Positions 1-9,234 of a stretch of 50,119 nucleotides of DNA are shown piece by piece. This DNA comes from Uliginosibacterium sp. (GTDB lineage Bacteria; Pseudomonadota; Gammaproteobacteria; Burkholderiales; Rhodocyclaceae). The stretch is from assembly GCA_016718265.1 (NCBI GenBank), contig JADKDZ010000018.1, positions 1 to 50,119 of the forward strand. The letters run 5' to 3'. Under the pieces are notes generated by a model that saw only the letters and a list, made by a program, of their open reading frames with translations, did no database searches and was not told the origin of the DNA. Numbering within the stretch: the first letter of the stretch is position 1; every line of letters starts with the position of its first letter. The position numbers and the translations under genes are program-made.

Positions 1-989
1 GCGTTTTACTGCTGTTCATGTTCCTGATCCTCTCCAGCCTGAGCTGTGTAGAGCCACGCTGCGGGCAAGATTGCGTTTATCATGATGGCGTCCGACACCG
101 CGCCCTGGTGGCAGACCGTCGCTAAGCGCGTCGGGGATGCGGGGCAGCGATTTCAACGTGTCCCGCGGACTGCCGCCCGCCGCCCAGCGACGGCGTGAAA
201 GAGGCTGGCCAGCTGATTGACGCTGCCGTGGCGGCCGGTGACGGCGCATCATTTGCAGCGATCCAGTTCCCGGCGCTCAAGCCGCACGGCGGCCGTGCGG
301 GCGGCGACGCTCCCTTGATTACCGTCGACAGGGGAGCCATGCCCAGAGTCCCGGAGTCGGTCAGCGCCATCCGCCGCATCGGCCAGCCGGACGACGTGGC
401 AAACGCCGCAGGCACCAAGGCCAAGGGTCAGGGGTCAAGTCCGAGCTTCCTCTGCCTGAATCACTACGCGCAGTACCCGGCCTCGCACCAGCGCTGCCAG
501 GGGCTTCGCCCCCGAGGGCTGGGACTAGAGGCGCGACCCGGCTGATTTTTTGAATTGTGAGCCCCAAGCAATGCAGGAACCCGTTGTTGCCTGCCCGCCG
601 CCAACAAATTGCCTGACCCTCGTGTCCCTTGCCCAGCCCACCGGGTGCGGGCGCGGCGCTGGCAAGTGCTGAAGCCCCGCCAACCAAGGCGCCAAGGCGC
701 CCCTACTTCGTCAGCTTCGAACATCGCCCGAGATCACCCAGGCGATCCGCGAGGGACAGATTGCCTTCGCCATCGATCAGCAGCCCTATCTGCGGGGTTA
801 CCTCTCCCGGTGGGCATACTGGCTGGCCGAGCATCTGCGCAACCGGCAGAACGATCTGCTGATGACCAAGACTCTGCTCTACGCGCGCAACGGCCGCTGC
901 ACGCCGGGTGTCGAAGTATGGTCTGACCCTGCTGACCTTCGGCGAAGCGCCACATCAGCTCCGGCCCGGCCTTCATCGAACTGAACTAA
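1..989 (+). pseudogene. Sugar ABC transporter substrate-binding protein, broken; 5' end at window edge
   Basis: Remnant of a periplasmic sugar-binding protein of the ribose-binding type. Readable pieces occur in order in different forward frames: a hydrophobic leader LLLFMFLILSSLSC near 10-50, the mature start GKIAFIMMASDTAPWW near 63-112, VKEAGQLIDAAVAAG near 195, LITVDRGAMPRVPESV near 312, LCLNHYAQYPASHQRC near 450, AIREGQIAFAIDQQPYL near 745, and a C-terminus FIELN followed by a stop at 987-989. The pieces span the usual ~300-residue family length, so this is one gene cut by several frameshifts, not several genes. Its start may lie just before the window. The GH3 glucosidase remnant downstream suggests a former saccharide uptake-and-cleavage locus. 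The fold family is a confident call; the sugar is unknown. Confidence 0.72.
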
Positions 990-1203
990 TCATCAAGAAG
1001 GTACTGAGGCTTCTGTAGCAGCACCTATATCAACTGAGGGCGGCCCATAGGAACTACGGGGCGGATTCAGCTTTACAGATGGCGCAGGACCGGAATCGGT
1101 CCCGGATCGTCAGATAAGGGCAAGCGCTTCTCGGCCTTCAAGGGTATGTGGCTTCCGTTCGGTGGCGCTTAGGATCAGCACTCCGAATAAGAAGGAATAC
1201 GCC

Positions 1204-3470
1204 ATGTTGCCTTATAACGTTCACCATCGCCCCATTGAGACCCGCGTCGAGGATCTGCTCGCGCGCGACCAGATCGAAGAAAAGTCGGTCTAGGTCGATG
1301 CAGCTGCCGGTGCATCGCCGAGTTCGATTTTCGCCTCTCCCGAGGCCTGTGAGCAGGCGAAATGACAACATCTCTGCGCCGTCGGCGAAAAGTGCGCCCG
1401 TTTGCCGGCCGCCCTGCGCTCTCCCGGGGGTTCCGCTGGTAGTGGGGATGAGTGGGTCCACGGTCACAACGTGTGGGGCACACACGATGTTCCCCTAGCC
1501 AAAAATACCGGCCCTGTCGCAAGCCTGGGACGAGAAGCTCTGCGGGGACGTGGCCCGTACCACTGCCCAGTAAGTGGCCTACACCGGCATCCGCTGGACC
1601 TTCAGCCCGGTGCCTTGCATGCCGCGCGACCTACCTGCGCTGGGGCCGAGACCAAGGGTCGTTTGGCGAAGGTAGCCTGATGATCGCCCGCCTGGGCCTC
1701 GACGCGATCCAAGGGCTACCAGGGCAACAAACTCACCGACCCCGAATCCATCGCGGCCTGCGCCAAGCGCTGTCGGCTACGGCGAAGGAGAGGGCGGGCC
1801 CGTCGCCTCAGAAATCGCTGCATTCCTGGCGCACCCTGCACTCCGGCGTTATACCTGCCACCTTTCCGAGGCCGCGGCCAAGAGCGGGCTGCGCCACCTT
1901 CAGGCGCACTCACGACGCGTCCGACGGCGTACCGATCGCCTTCAGCCGCAAGCTGCTCAGCGACGTGCTGCGCAAAGGCACGGTCGTATGACGGATTAAT
2001 GGTGACCGACTGGGACATCATTGGCCGCATGCACCCGTGGTCGACGCATCTGCGCCACCACACCGAAAGAAAGGTTGCCCGACACGCCCTGCACGCTGGC
2101 AACGACATGATCAGCGACCACGCCGAGCTCTACCAGGACACGCGCGACGCGCTGGCGCGCGGCGAAGCCGACATGGCGGACGTCGACGCGGCGGTTCGGA
2201 ACGTGCTGCGCCTGAAGTTCCGTCTCGGCCTGTTTGAGAACCCGCGCCTGCCAGACATCCCCAAGGCGGTTGCCACTGCGGCGGGAGCTGGGCCAGCGCA
2301 CGCTGGCGCTGGGAATCGGCCCGCAAGTCGCTTGTGCTGCTCAAGAACCGGCGCCTCTTGCCGCTGGACAGACCGCGTGAAGAAGCTCGCCGTCATCGGC
2401 CCAAATGCTGACGACTGGGTCCATACTCATCGGCGACTGGCAGCTCGGCTCCGGGCAGCATCACAATACCCGCGACATGTATGTGCCCCGAGAATCCACC
2501 GTCACGGTGCTGCAAGGTTTGCAGAACCTGCTCAGAAGCCATCGAGATTGGCCACGGCGAGGGCTGCGGCGTGCCCGCACCAAAGCCGCGCGGCTTTGAC
2601 GCGTTATCGGCTTTGCCCACGTCACCCCGCCCTTTGGCGACGGCGTACGAATCGGCGCCCGAAAAATCCAGCGCGCGGTGCGCTGCCAGGACGCTGATGT
2701 CGCCGTACCGGTCTCGGCGACACGATCGCCTACACCGGCGAGATGAAGTCCACCGCCACCCTCGACCTGCCGGGCGACCAGCAAGCCTTGTTCGATGCCG
2801 TCGTGGCCACCGGCACACCGGTTAACGTCATCCTGCTCACCGGCAAGCCCTGGCCATTCCACAGATCGCGCAGCTGCGCCGACGCCATCCTGCTGGCGCA
2901 CAGCAGGCAGGCATGGAAGGCGGCACCGCCATCGCCGGCCTGTTCGGCCACTTCAACCCGAGCGGCCGCCTCACTGTCTCCTGGCCGCATCATGTCGGGC
3001 CGTGCCCGTGCGGTACGACCAGGTGCCGGGCGCACACCACATCGGCTACCCGGATCTGCCTGACGCCGGCTTCAACGCCCTGTTCCCCTTCGGCTTCGGT
3101 TTGTCGTATTGCCCGGTGCGCTATTTCCGCCTGGAACTGGCGAAGACAACACTGGAGAAACAGGCGAGCGCTGGAATTTGTGATCCGGGTCAATAACCGC
3201 GGGAATCTGCCGGTGGAAGAAACCGTCCAGTGCTACCTGCAGGACACCTACACCTCGGCGATCTGGCCGGAGAAGAAGCTGAAAGCCTGGCAACGCGTCA
3301 CCCTGGCACCGGGTGAAGTGCGGACCGTGACATTCAGCCTGCCCTACGCCGATCTGGCCTTCTGCAATGAGGATGCCGAATGGGTGGTAGAGCCGGGCGA
3401 GTTTGAAATCCTGGTGGGCCCATCGTCCCGTCACAAAGATCTGCAACGCGCCGCGTTCGTAGCGAAGTAA
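1204..3470 (+). pseudogene. Beta-glucosidase, glycoside hydrolase family 3, multiply frameshifted
   Basis: Remnant of a GH3 beta-glucosidase, which hydrolyses terminal beta-glucosyl residues. It begins at ATG 1204 after an AGAAGGA-like ribosome site. ETRVEDLLARDQIEEK is readable, then a stop near 1290. Homology continues in shifting frames: VVGDEWVHGHNVWG near 1440-1480, FSPVPCM and RWGRDQGSFGE near 1600-1670, MVTDWDIIGRM at 1999 holding the expected nucleophile Asp (2008-2010), VLRLKFRLGLFENPRLPD near 2203, FNPSGRLTVSWP near 2950, and LFPFGFGLSY near 3080. An intact fibronectin-III-like tail ends at 3468-3470. Many indels, plus weakly conserved stretches between them, suggest real decay more than in the other broken genes. 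Little can be said of 990-1203, the gap before it; no other gene is visible there. Confidence 0.85.
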
Positions 3471-3502
3471 GCTGGCCGTGCGAGGCCTCCCCGCCGCGCG
3501 CC

Positions 3503-3842
3503 TTACCGAGGTCTTGAGAATCCAGGTCGGCACAATCAGGCCCGTGTCAAAGCTGTCGCGACGCACGAAGCGACCATCGCCACGGGTGTCCACCAGGTAG
3601 TAGGGTTTGCCGATGCGCGGCGTCACCTTGACCATGTAGAGCTGGCCACGCATCCGGTATTCCTCCACCCGGTCGCGGCCGCGCTTGCGGATGGTGATCT
3701 CGGGGGCCTCATCGGTATTGGCGATGGCCGCCGGGCCCGGTTCAGCAATGGGTTCCAGGGTCGGCGATTCGGCTGCGGCGGCCTGCGCGCCTGCGCCGAG
3801 CAGGACCATCGCCAGACTGGCCCGGATGATTCGGGTGTTCAT
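3503..3842 (-). CDS. DUF2782 family exported protein
   Basis: Small exported protein of the DUF2782 family, common in betaproteobacteria; function unknown. It starts at ATG 3842 (MNTRIIRASLAMVLLGAG), which gives a signal peptide with cleavage near AQAAAAE. The family core follows: ITIRKRGRDRVEEYRMRG, LYMVKVTPRIGKPYYLVDT and VPTWILKT. As printed, the frame does not stop there but runs antisense into the GH3 remnant to 3072. Removing one base near 3507 turns ACC TCG GTA A into ACC TGG TAA, giving a Trp and a stop at 3503-3505 and the usual family length of about 112 residues. That end is therefore an inference. It lies 55 bases after the DUF1631 gene and may share its transcript. Confidence 0.72.
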
Positions 3843-3897
3843 GCTGCATCCCCTGTTCTGCCACCTTGCTTCAAGCATGAAGCGGCGGCGCTGAGGT

Positions 3898-5934
3898 TCA
3901 AGCATAGCCCTGCATGAGGCGGATAGCTGCCTGCGCGGCCCGGTCAAAAGGGGCCTCCATCGGCAGCGGGCTGGCGGCCTGCTCGGCCGCGCGCATCACC
4001 AGCCAGCGCAGGGGCATCAGCACGGTGAAGTCGTCGTCTGGCCGGGTCAGCAACAGCAAGCGCGGCGTACCACCAATCCAGCCGATGCGCAGGCGCTGCG
4101 GCGTCTGATCCGGCAAACTCAGGAGCAGCCAGTCGCCCAGCTGGAGTTGTGCAATCCAGTCGGGCAGATCCCGCTCGGTATCGCTGTCGGGCGAGAGCCT
4201 GACGACATGAAGGCCGGGAATATCGGTCGCGGTATCGACGCGCGGCGGCATGGCGGGCGGCAACACGTCCTGGTACGCCGACAGGTCGGGCGCTTTGCCA
4301 CGCAAGGCGGCCGAATGCAGGGCGACAAAGCTCTGGAACGCGCGCTCCGCCAGTATCGGTGGCGTGGCAATCGATTCCATGCCGGCACGCAGCTCGGCAA
4401 GCAGGGTGGGCAGCTCGGCTGTGAGCCGCTGCCGAGCCTCGGCATCGCTCTTGGCCTGCACGCTTTCAATCAGATGATTGGCCGTTGCCAGGGCGGCAAC
4501 CCGTCTGCGGACTTTTCTCCCGCCGTTTGGTGAATCGCCGCCAGCACCCGCACCCACAGGCGCTCCAGGAATATCTGGACAGGCGCCGGCGGGGCCGCTG
4601 CGCACAAGGCGCGTATCGCCCGTGCCGCCCGGCTGCGTGCCTGCTCGCGGCGGGCTTCGCGCTCGGCCAAGGGGCCGAACGCAGCCGCACGTGCCGAGGC
4701 GTCTGCCTCGCGGGATTTCTCAAGCGCTTCGAGCGGCGCGGCCGCATCGGCAAAGATCACCACGTCATTGGCGAAATTTCGCTGCACCCGGCAAGCGGCT
4801 TCTTCAATCGCTACACACACCGGATGCGCAGACGCCTCATCGAGCGGCAGGGTGGCCGCCAGACGCAGGGCCACGTCCAGCAGTCGCCGCGCCGGATGAT
4901 CGGCTTGCGCCAGAAACTCGCCGTCGAGCAAGGCAGCCTTGCAGACCGGCAGCCGCAAACGCCCGAGGCTCGGCTTGATCGCCGAGCAAAGGGTCTTGTC
5001 GAGCAGCAGGGCGTCAAAGCTGAGGTTCAAGGCTTCAAGCGAAGCGTTACTGCTCGCCGGCAGCAAACCAGAGAGTTCGCCCAGATTGACCTGCGCCGAC
5101 GCCGCACCGTAGGGCTGATGCGCGGCATCCAGCTGGCGCTCGGTGAGCCACTGCGTCACCTGGTCAAGAATCGCCTGCAGCAGCGCCGGATCGGTCATGC
5201 CGCTGCCGCCACCTTCGCCAGGAGAAACTGCGCTTGCGCAACACATTGTTCTGGAGCTGGGCGAGCGGACCATCGGCGGTCGAATCCGGCGCAACCGGCA
5301 GGCTCGAAGCCCCTCCCAGACCCTGTGCGGCGCGCACCACGTCACCGGTTTCATTGGCCGAGCGCAGCAAGGATTTCGGCGTGACCCCTGCCTGCGTGAA
5401 CGCCTCGGTGAGATCGGCGTAAAACTGGTTGAGCGCTCTCGCCAGCGGCTTCTCCACGCGCTCGGGAATCCCCAGGCGCTGACTGGCGGGCATCTCGTCG
5501 TGGTCACACAACTCGCGCAGGGCCGCGCACACCGCGTCAGGGCCGACGGGCAACTGATCCACCACCGAGCTGTGCTGGTCGAGCAGCGTCATGAACAACA
5601 AGTGCAGCTTCGGCAGCTGGGCTTCACACGCATCGCTCAAATCGTGCGCCAGGTTGATCATCGCAACCGTCAGATCCATGTCTTCCGGATGGACCAGACT
5701 GATACGGGACGCAGTCAGGCTGCGCAGCTTGACGAATTCTTCACGGCTACGCAGCCCGGCCAGATCGTCGAAGGCACGTCCAGCCGCCGCGATCAGGCAT
5801 GCACTCAGGCCGGGCGTGCGGATGCCGCACGCACTCGCGGTCTCTGCGAGCGTGGTGACGAAGCGCTGCCGCGCGTAGGCCAGCATGGCATCGCGGTTGG
5901 CACCCGGCGGCAGTGTTGCTGCGGTGTTTTCCAT
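3898..5934 (-). pseudogene. DUF1631 family protein, two frame breaks
   Basis: Large mostly helical protein of the DUF1631 family, known mainly from betaproteobacteria; function not established. Three consecutive frames join into about 680 residues, close to the family length. The N-terminal part (5934 to about 5225) runs from MENTAATLPPGANRD to QNNVLRKRSFS. The middle (about 5225 to 4510) runs from MTDPALLQAILDQV to AIHQTAGEKSADG. The C-terminal part (about 4510 to 3898) runs from ALATANHLIESVQ to AIRLMQGYA and a stop. Breaks lie near 5225 and near 4510. No catalytic motif or membrane segment is visible. The gene follows the pbpC-like gene by 83 bases and precedes the DUF2782 gene on the same strand. 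Good conservation on both sides of each break suggests sequence error as readily as a true pseudogene. Confidence 0.8.
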
Positions 5935-6017
5935 GAAACGCGCACCCGAAAAGTCAAATGGACGGACCCCGCCTGCAGCCTAGCGCGGCACTGAGCCCTT
6001 TCGCAAGCGCCGGGCGT

Positions 6018-8003
6018 TCAAGGCTGGGCGGGCAGCATCACCTCGAACACCACACTATCGAGCACTTCGTCACCCGAACCGAGCAGCCGCAGTTGATGGC
6101 GGCCAAGCCGTGGCACCCACTCGATCCGCTCGCCTTCGCCCAACACCCGCCCATCCAGCGACCAGCGCACCGGCACGCCCGTTCTGGCGAGAAACTCCCA
6201 ACGCTCGCCGAACGCTCCAGTCAGGGCCCGGACACTGTCAGGAGAGGGCTCAAGGATGCGCGCGCGACGGCCGGGCAGGTAGCTGATCAGGCCACCTGGC
6301 TCCGGACCAGGCATGAACCACTCGCGTCGCGGCGGCTCGTCGGAGGGATCAAAATATACGAGCGCCTGCTGCAGCCCATCGGGGGGCGGCGGACGGCGCG
6401 GGGTTTCGGCACCCAGCGCGCGCAACAGTCCCTGCCAGCTCAGGCGCGGATTGAGTGTTGTCCGGGCAGACACGGCCAGCGTCCATTTCTCGCTGCTGCC
6501 GACCAGAATCATCTCACCGGCCGCTTCACCGGGCATGAGCCACAGCGCCTCCCAGCTGGCGGAATGCGACTGGCCGACCAGGTCAAGCGCAATGAAGGCT
6601 GCATCAGCCCGCCCCAGCGGGCGCAGGCCGTTATCGCCAGGCAAGAGCCGAGGGGGCACGTAATTGGCCACCCCGAGCAAGCTTCGCCACGCCGCGGCAA
6701 GCTGGGCCAGCGATACCTCGTCGGCGGACTCGCCGTGCTCGCCGGGATTGACACCCAGGGCACGCAGGCGCTCCAGCATGGCCTCACGCCCGACAAAGCC
6801 CGCCAGTTGCCGCATGCCACCGGCGCGATGGCTGGCAATGGTCTGCCGCAAGCTGGCCCAGGGCCAGTCGAGCCGCGCATCGCGGGCATCCAGCACGGCC
6901 AGTGCGTCGCTCAAAGGTGTGGCTGCGGTGAGCTGACGGCGCTCGATCCCCAGCGCCGCCAGATGTGGCCAGCTCCACTCCGGCAGCGTGCGACGCTGAC
7001 TGACCCCGTCCGGCAAGGCCGGATTGACGCGGCCCACCCAGGCCAGCACCTCGCCGCTGGCGTTGTCGAGCATGATGGCGGCGGCACCCGGATCATTCCA
7101 GCGCTGCATCTCGTCGAGCAGCTTGCGCTGTAGCGTTGCATCGAGATTGCTCGTCAGGCGCTGGCCGGCCTGCTTGAGCACGGCCCTCGCCAAGTGGGGC
7201 GCCGCCAGGTAGCGTGCCCCGCGTGGCAGATCGAGCCGCGCTGTCGCTAACTGGTTGATCTCGCCACACAAGGTCGCTTTGCCAAGCTTGGTGGCCAGCA
7301 GGCAGGCGCGTCGCGCCACCAGGGCCGGTTTGGCGTTGGGGCCCCGCAGCAGCGCCGCCAGGATGCAGGCCTCCTTGTGCGTCAGGGCAGCGGGCGATTT
7401 GCCAAACAGAATCTCACTGGCCGCACCGACGCCTTGCAGATCGCCCCGGAACGGCGCGAGGTTGAGATAGGCCTCGAATATCTGCGGCTTGGTCCATTGC
7501 TTCTCCAGGGCCACCGCGGCCAGCCCCTGATCCCATTTCTGGCCCACACTGCGGCGTGCCCCTGGTGCGCCCGGCATTCGCAAGGTCGGCTCCAGCAAGC
7601 CCGCAAGCTGCATCGTGAGCGTCGATGCGCCACGCCGGGAGCCCCAGAGGTTCTGCCAGGCGGCGCTGGCCACCGCGACCCAGTCAACGCCGGTATGCTC
7701 GAAGAAGCGTTTGTCTTCGGCCGCCAGCAAAGCCTCACGCAAGGCGGGCGGGGCAGCGCTAAGCGTCAGCCAGTCCATCCGCCGGGTGTCGAGATCGAAG
7801 CGAATGTCGGCAAGCGGCTCGCCATGGCGGTCAAGCAGCAGGGCGTCAGACGGGTGGTGGCCGGCACGCACCTGGGCAAAACTGGGGAGCACCTGCTGTG
7901 CTCCCGCCGCCGGCACCACGAGCAGCTGCGCGACGATGATCAGGGGGCCACACAGTCTGCGCGCCCAGCCGGCGCGGCTCAGGCTAAGCCGCATCGTCAT
8001 CAT
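6018..8003 (-). CDS. pbpC: Penicillin-binding protein 1C-like glycosyltransferase with degenerate transpeptidase domain
   Basis: Class A-type penicillin-binding protein of the PbpC line, acting in peptidoglycan synthesis on the outer face of the inner membrane. An N-terminal signal-anchor lies at residues ~16-35. The GT51 glycosyltransferase domain (~75-250) has EDKRFFEHTG at 96-105 with the catalytic Glu, and GASTLTMQ at 125-132. The transpeptidase-like domain (~285-540) lacks the expected motifs. Where the family has GSxLKPF, this protein has EWSWPHL (~342-348), so the SxxK lysine is replaced by His. The KTG stretch is also unrecognisable (WLMPGEAAGEM). The ~90-residue C-terminal part resembles the BiPBP_C domain. 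The first codons (ATG at 8003, 8000 or 7994) overlap the end of cca. PbpC usually neighbours an alpha-2-macroglobulin gene; none is seen. Strand synthesis is likely kept and cross-linking probably lost. Confidence 0.85.
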   Translation of the reverse strand: MMTMRLSLSRAGWARRLCGPLIIVAQLLVVPAAGAQQVLPSFAQVRAGHHPSDALLLDRHGEPLADIRFDLDTRRMDWLTLSAAPPALREALLAAEDKRFFEHTGVDWVAVASAAWQNLWGSRRGASTLTMQLAGLLEPTLRMPGAPGARRSVGQKWDQGLAAVALEKQWTKPQIFEAYLNLAPFRGDLQGVGAASEILFGKSPAALTHKEACILAALLRGPNAKPALVARRACLLATKLGKATLCGEINQLATARLDLPRGARYLAAPHLARAVLKQAGQRLTSNLDATLQRKLLDEMQRWNDPGAAAIMLDNASGEVLAWVGRVNPALPDGVSQRRTLPEWSWPHLAALGIERRQLTAATPLSDALAVLDARDARLDWPWASLRQTIASHRAGGMRQLAGFVGREAMLERLRALGVNPGEHGESADEVSLAQLAAAWRSLLGVANYVPPRLLPGDNGLRPLGRADAAFIALDLVGQSHSASWEALWLMPGEAAGEMILVGSSEKWTLAVSARTTLNPRLSWQGLLRALGAETPRRPPPPDGLQQALVYFDPSDEPPRREWFMPGPEPGGLISYLPGRRARILEPSPDSVRALTGAFGERWEFLARTGVPVRWSLDGRVLGEGERIEWVPRLGRHQLRLLGSGDEVLDSVVFEVMLPAQP

Positions 8004-9234
8004 CCGCGCCGAGATTCAGGGCGGCGCGCACCGCGGCGCAGCGCGCTTCGTGCAGACGTGCCGGAATCTGCGTCTTGTCGCTGGTACTGCCTGCCACGGC
8101 ACCCGCGTCGACGGCGGAAAACGCAACAAACGCGCGCCGGATCAGGTCCGGGGCGACGAAATCACGCGCCGCAAATCCCGGCCGACCATAGAAATCACTG
8201 CAGGTGGCCGAAAGCAGGTCTTCCAGGCGGGCCGGGCGTCGCAGGGCATCCACGCGGGTCAGAAAGCGGGTCAGCGCCGACGCCCCCATCTGCGGCGCCT
8301 GGTGCACGGCGCCATGCTCGCGGCAGGTCAGCACGGCCAGATCACGGCAGTCCACCGGCACCTTGAGCCGGGCGCAGACCGCTTCAACGAGTGGTACACC
8401 ACGCGCCTCGTGGCCGTGGTGGTGCGGCCAGTTTTCGGGCGGACTGGTGCCCTTGCCCAGATCATGCAGCATGGCTGCCCAGCGCACGGCCAGGCTCGCC
8501 TCGCGGGCAGCGGCATCATCAATCACATGCAGGATATGGGCCCCTGTGTCGATTTCGGGGTGGTGTTGCGGTGGCTGCGGTACGCCGAACAGGGCGTCCA
8601 GCTCGGGAATGAGTCGCGCCAGCGCCCCGCACGCGCGCAGTACCTCGATCATCCGCGACGGGCGGGCGGACATCAGGCCCCGCGAAATCTCCTGCCAGAC
8701 ACGCTCCGGTACGAGGTGGTCGACCTCGCCACTGGCCACCATGTCGCGCATGAGGGCTAGGGTCTCGGGCGCGACGCTGAATTCGGCAAAGCGCGCGGCA
8801 AAGCGCGCCAGCCGCAGGATGCGGACCGGATCTTCGAGAAAGGCCGGGCTGACGTGGCGGAATACCCGGGCGGCCAGGTCGCGCTGGCCACCAAAGGGAT
8901 CGATCAGGCCGCCATCGGCGTCTTCGGCCATGGCGTTGATGGTCAGATCGCGGCGGATCAGATCGTCTTCGAGGCGCACCCCGGCGTCGGCATGGAAGAC
9001 AAAGCCCTTGTAGCCCGGTGCCGTCTTGCGCTCGGTGCGCGCCAGGGCGTATTCCTCCTGGGTTTTGGGGTGCAGGAAGACCGGGAAATCCTTGCCCACC
9101 GGGCGAAAACCCTCGGCGAGCATGACCTCCGGCGTGGCGCCGACCACGACCCAGTCACGGTCCTGCACCGGCAGGCCGAGCAGGCGGTCGCGCACCGCGC
9201 CGCCCACAATGTAAGTCTTGAAGCGGGTTGCCAC
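7984..9234 (-). CDS. cca: Multifunctional CCA tRNA nucleotidyltransferase
   Basis: Adds or repairs the 3'-terminal CCA of tRNAs using CTP and ATP, in the cytoplasm; long bacterial versions also carry an HD phosphohydrolase domain. At 416 residues it is the full-length form. The polymerase head is at the N-terminus, with the flexible-loop motif YIVGGAVRDRLLG (~8-20) and metal-binding DRD (~25-27), then IRRDLTINAMA (~92-102) and the ATP/CTP-selecting EDPVRILRLARFAARF. The HD domain follows with LHDLGKG (~258) and the HHHGHEARG stretch. The start is GTG at 9234-9232; it shares one base with the asmA-like stop (TAGTG), which implies translational coupling. The stop overlaps the start of the pbpC-like gene, so asmA-like, cca and pbpC form one transcription unit. 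Confidence 0.96.
   Translation of the reverse strand: MATRFKTYIVGGAVRDRLLGLPVQDRDWVVVGATPEVMLAEGFRPVGKDFPVFLHPKTQEEYALARTERKTAPGYKGFVFHADAGVRLEDDLIRRDLTINAMAEDADGGLIDPFGGQRDLAARVFRHVSPAFLEDPVRILRLARFAARFAEFSVAPETLALMRDMVASGEVDHLVPERVWQEISRGLMSARPSRMIEVLRACGALARLIPELDALFGVPQPPQHHPEIDTGAHILHVIDDAAAREASLAVRWAAMLHDLGKGTSPPENWPHHHGHEARGVPLVEAVCARLKVPVDCRDLAVLTCREHGAVHQAPQMGASALTRFLTRVDALRRPARLEDLLSATCSDFYGRPGFAARDFVAPDLIRRAFVAFSAVDAGAVAGSTSDKTQIPARLHEARCAAVRAALNLGADDDDAA

Noticed and set aside
5958..7133. Long plus-strand frame opposite the pbpC-like gene
   Set aside because: Antisense shadow; the minus-strand gene has clear GT51 motifs.
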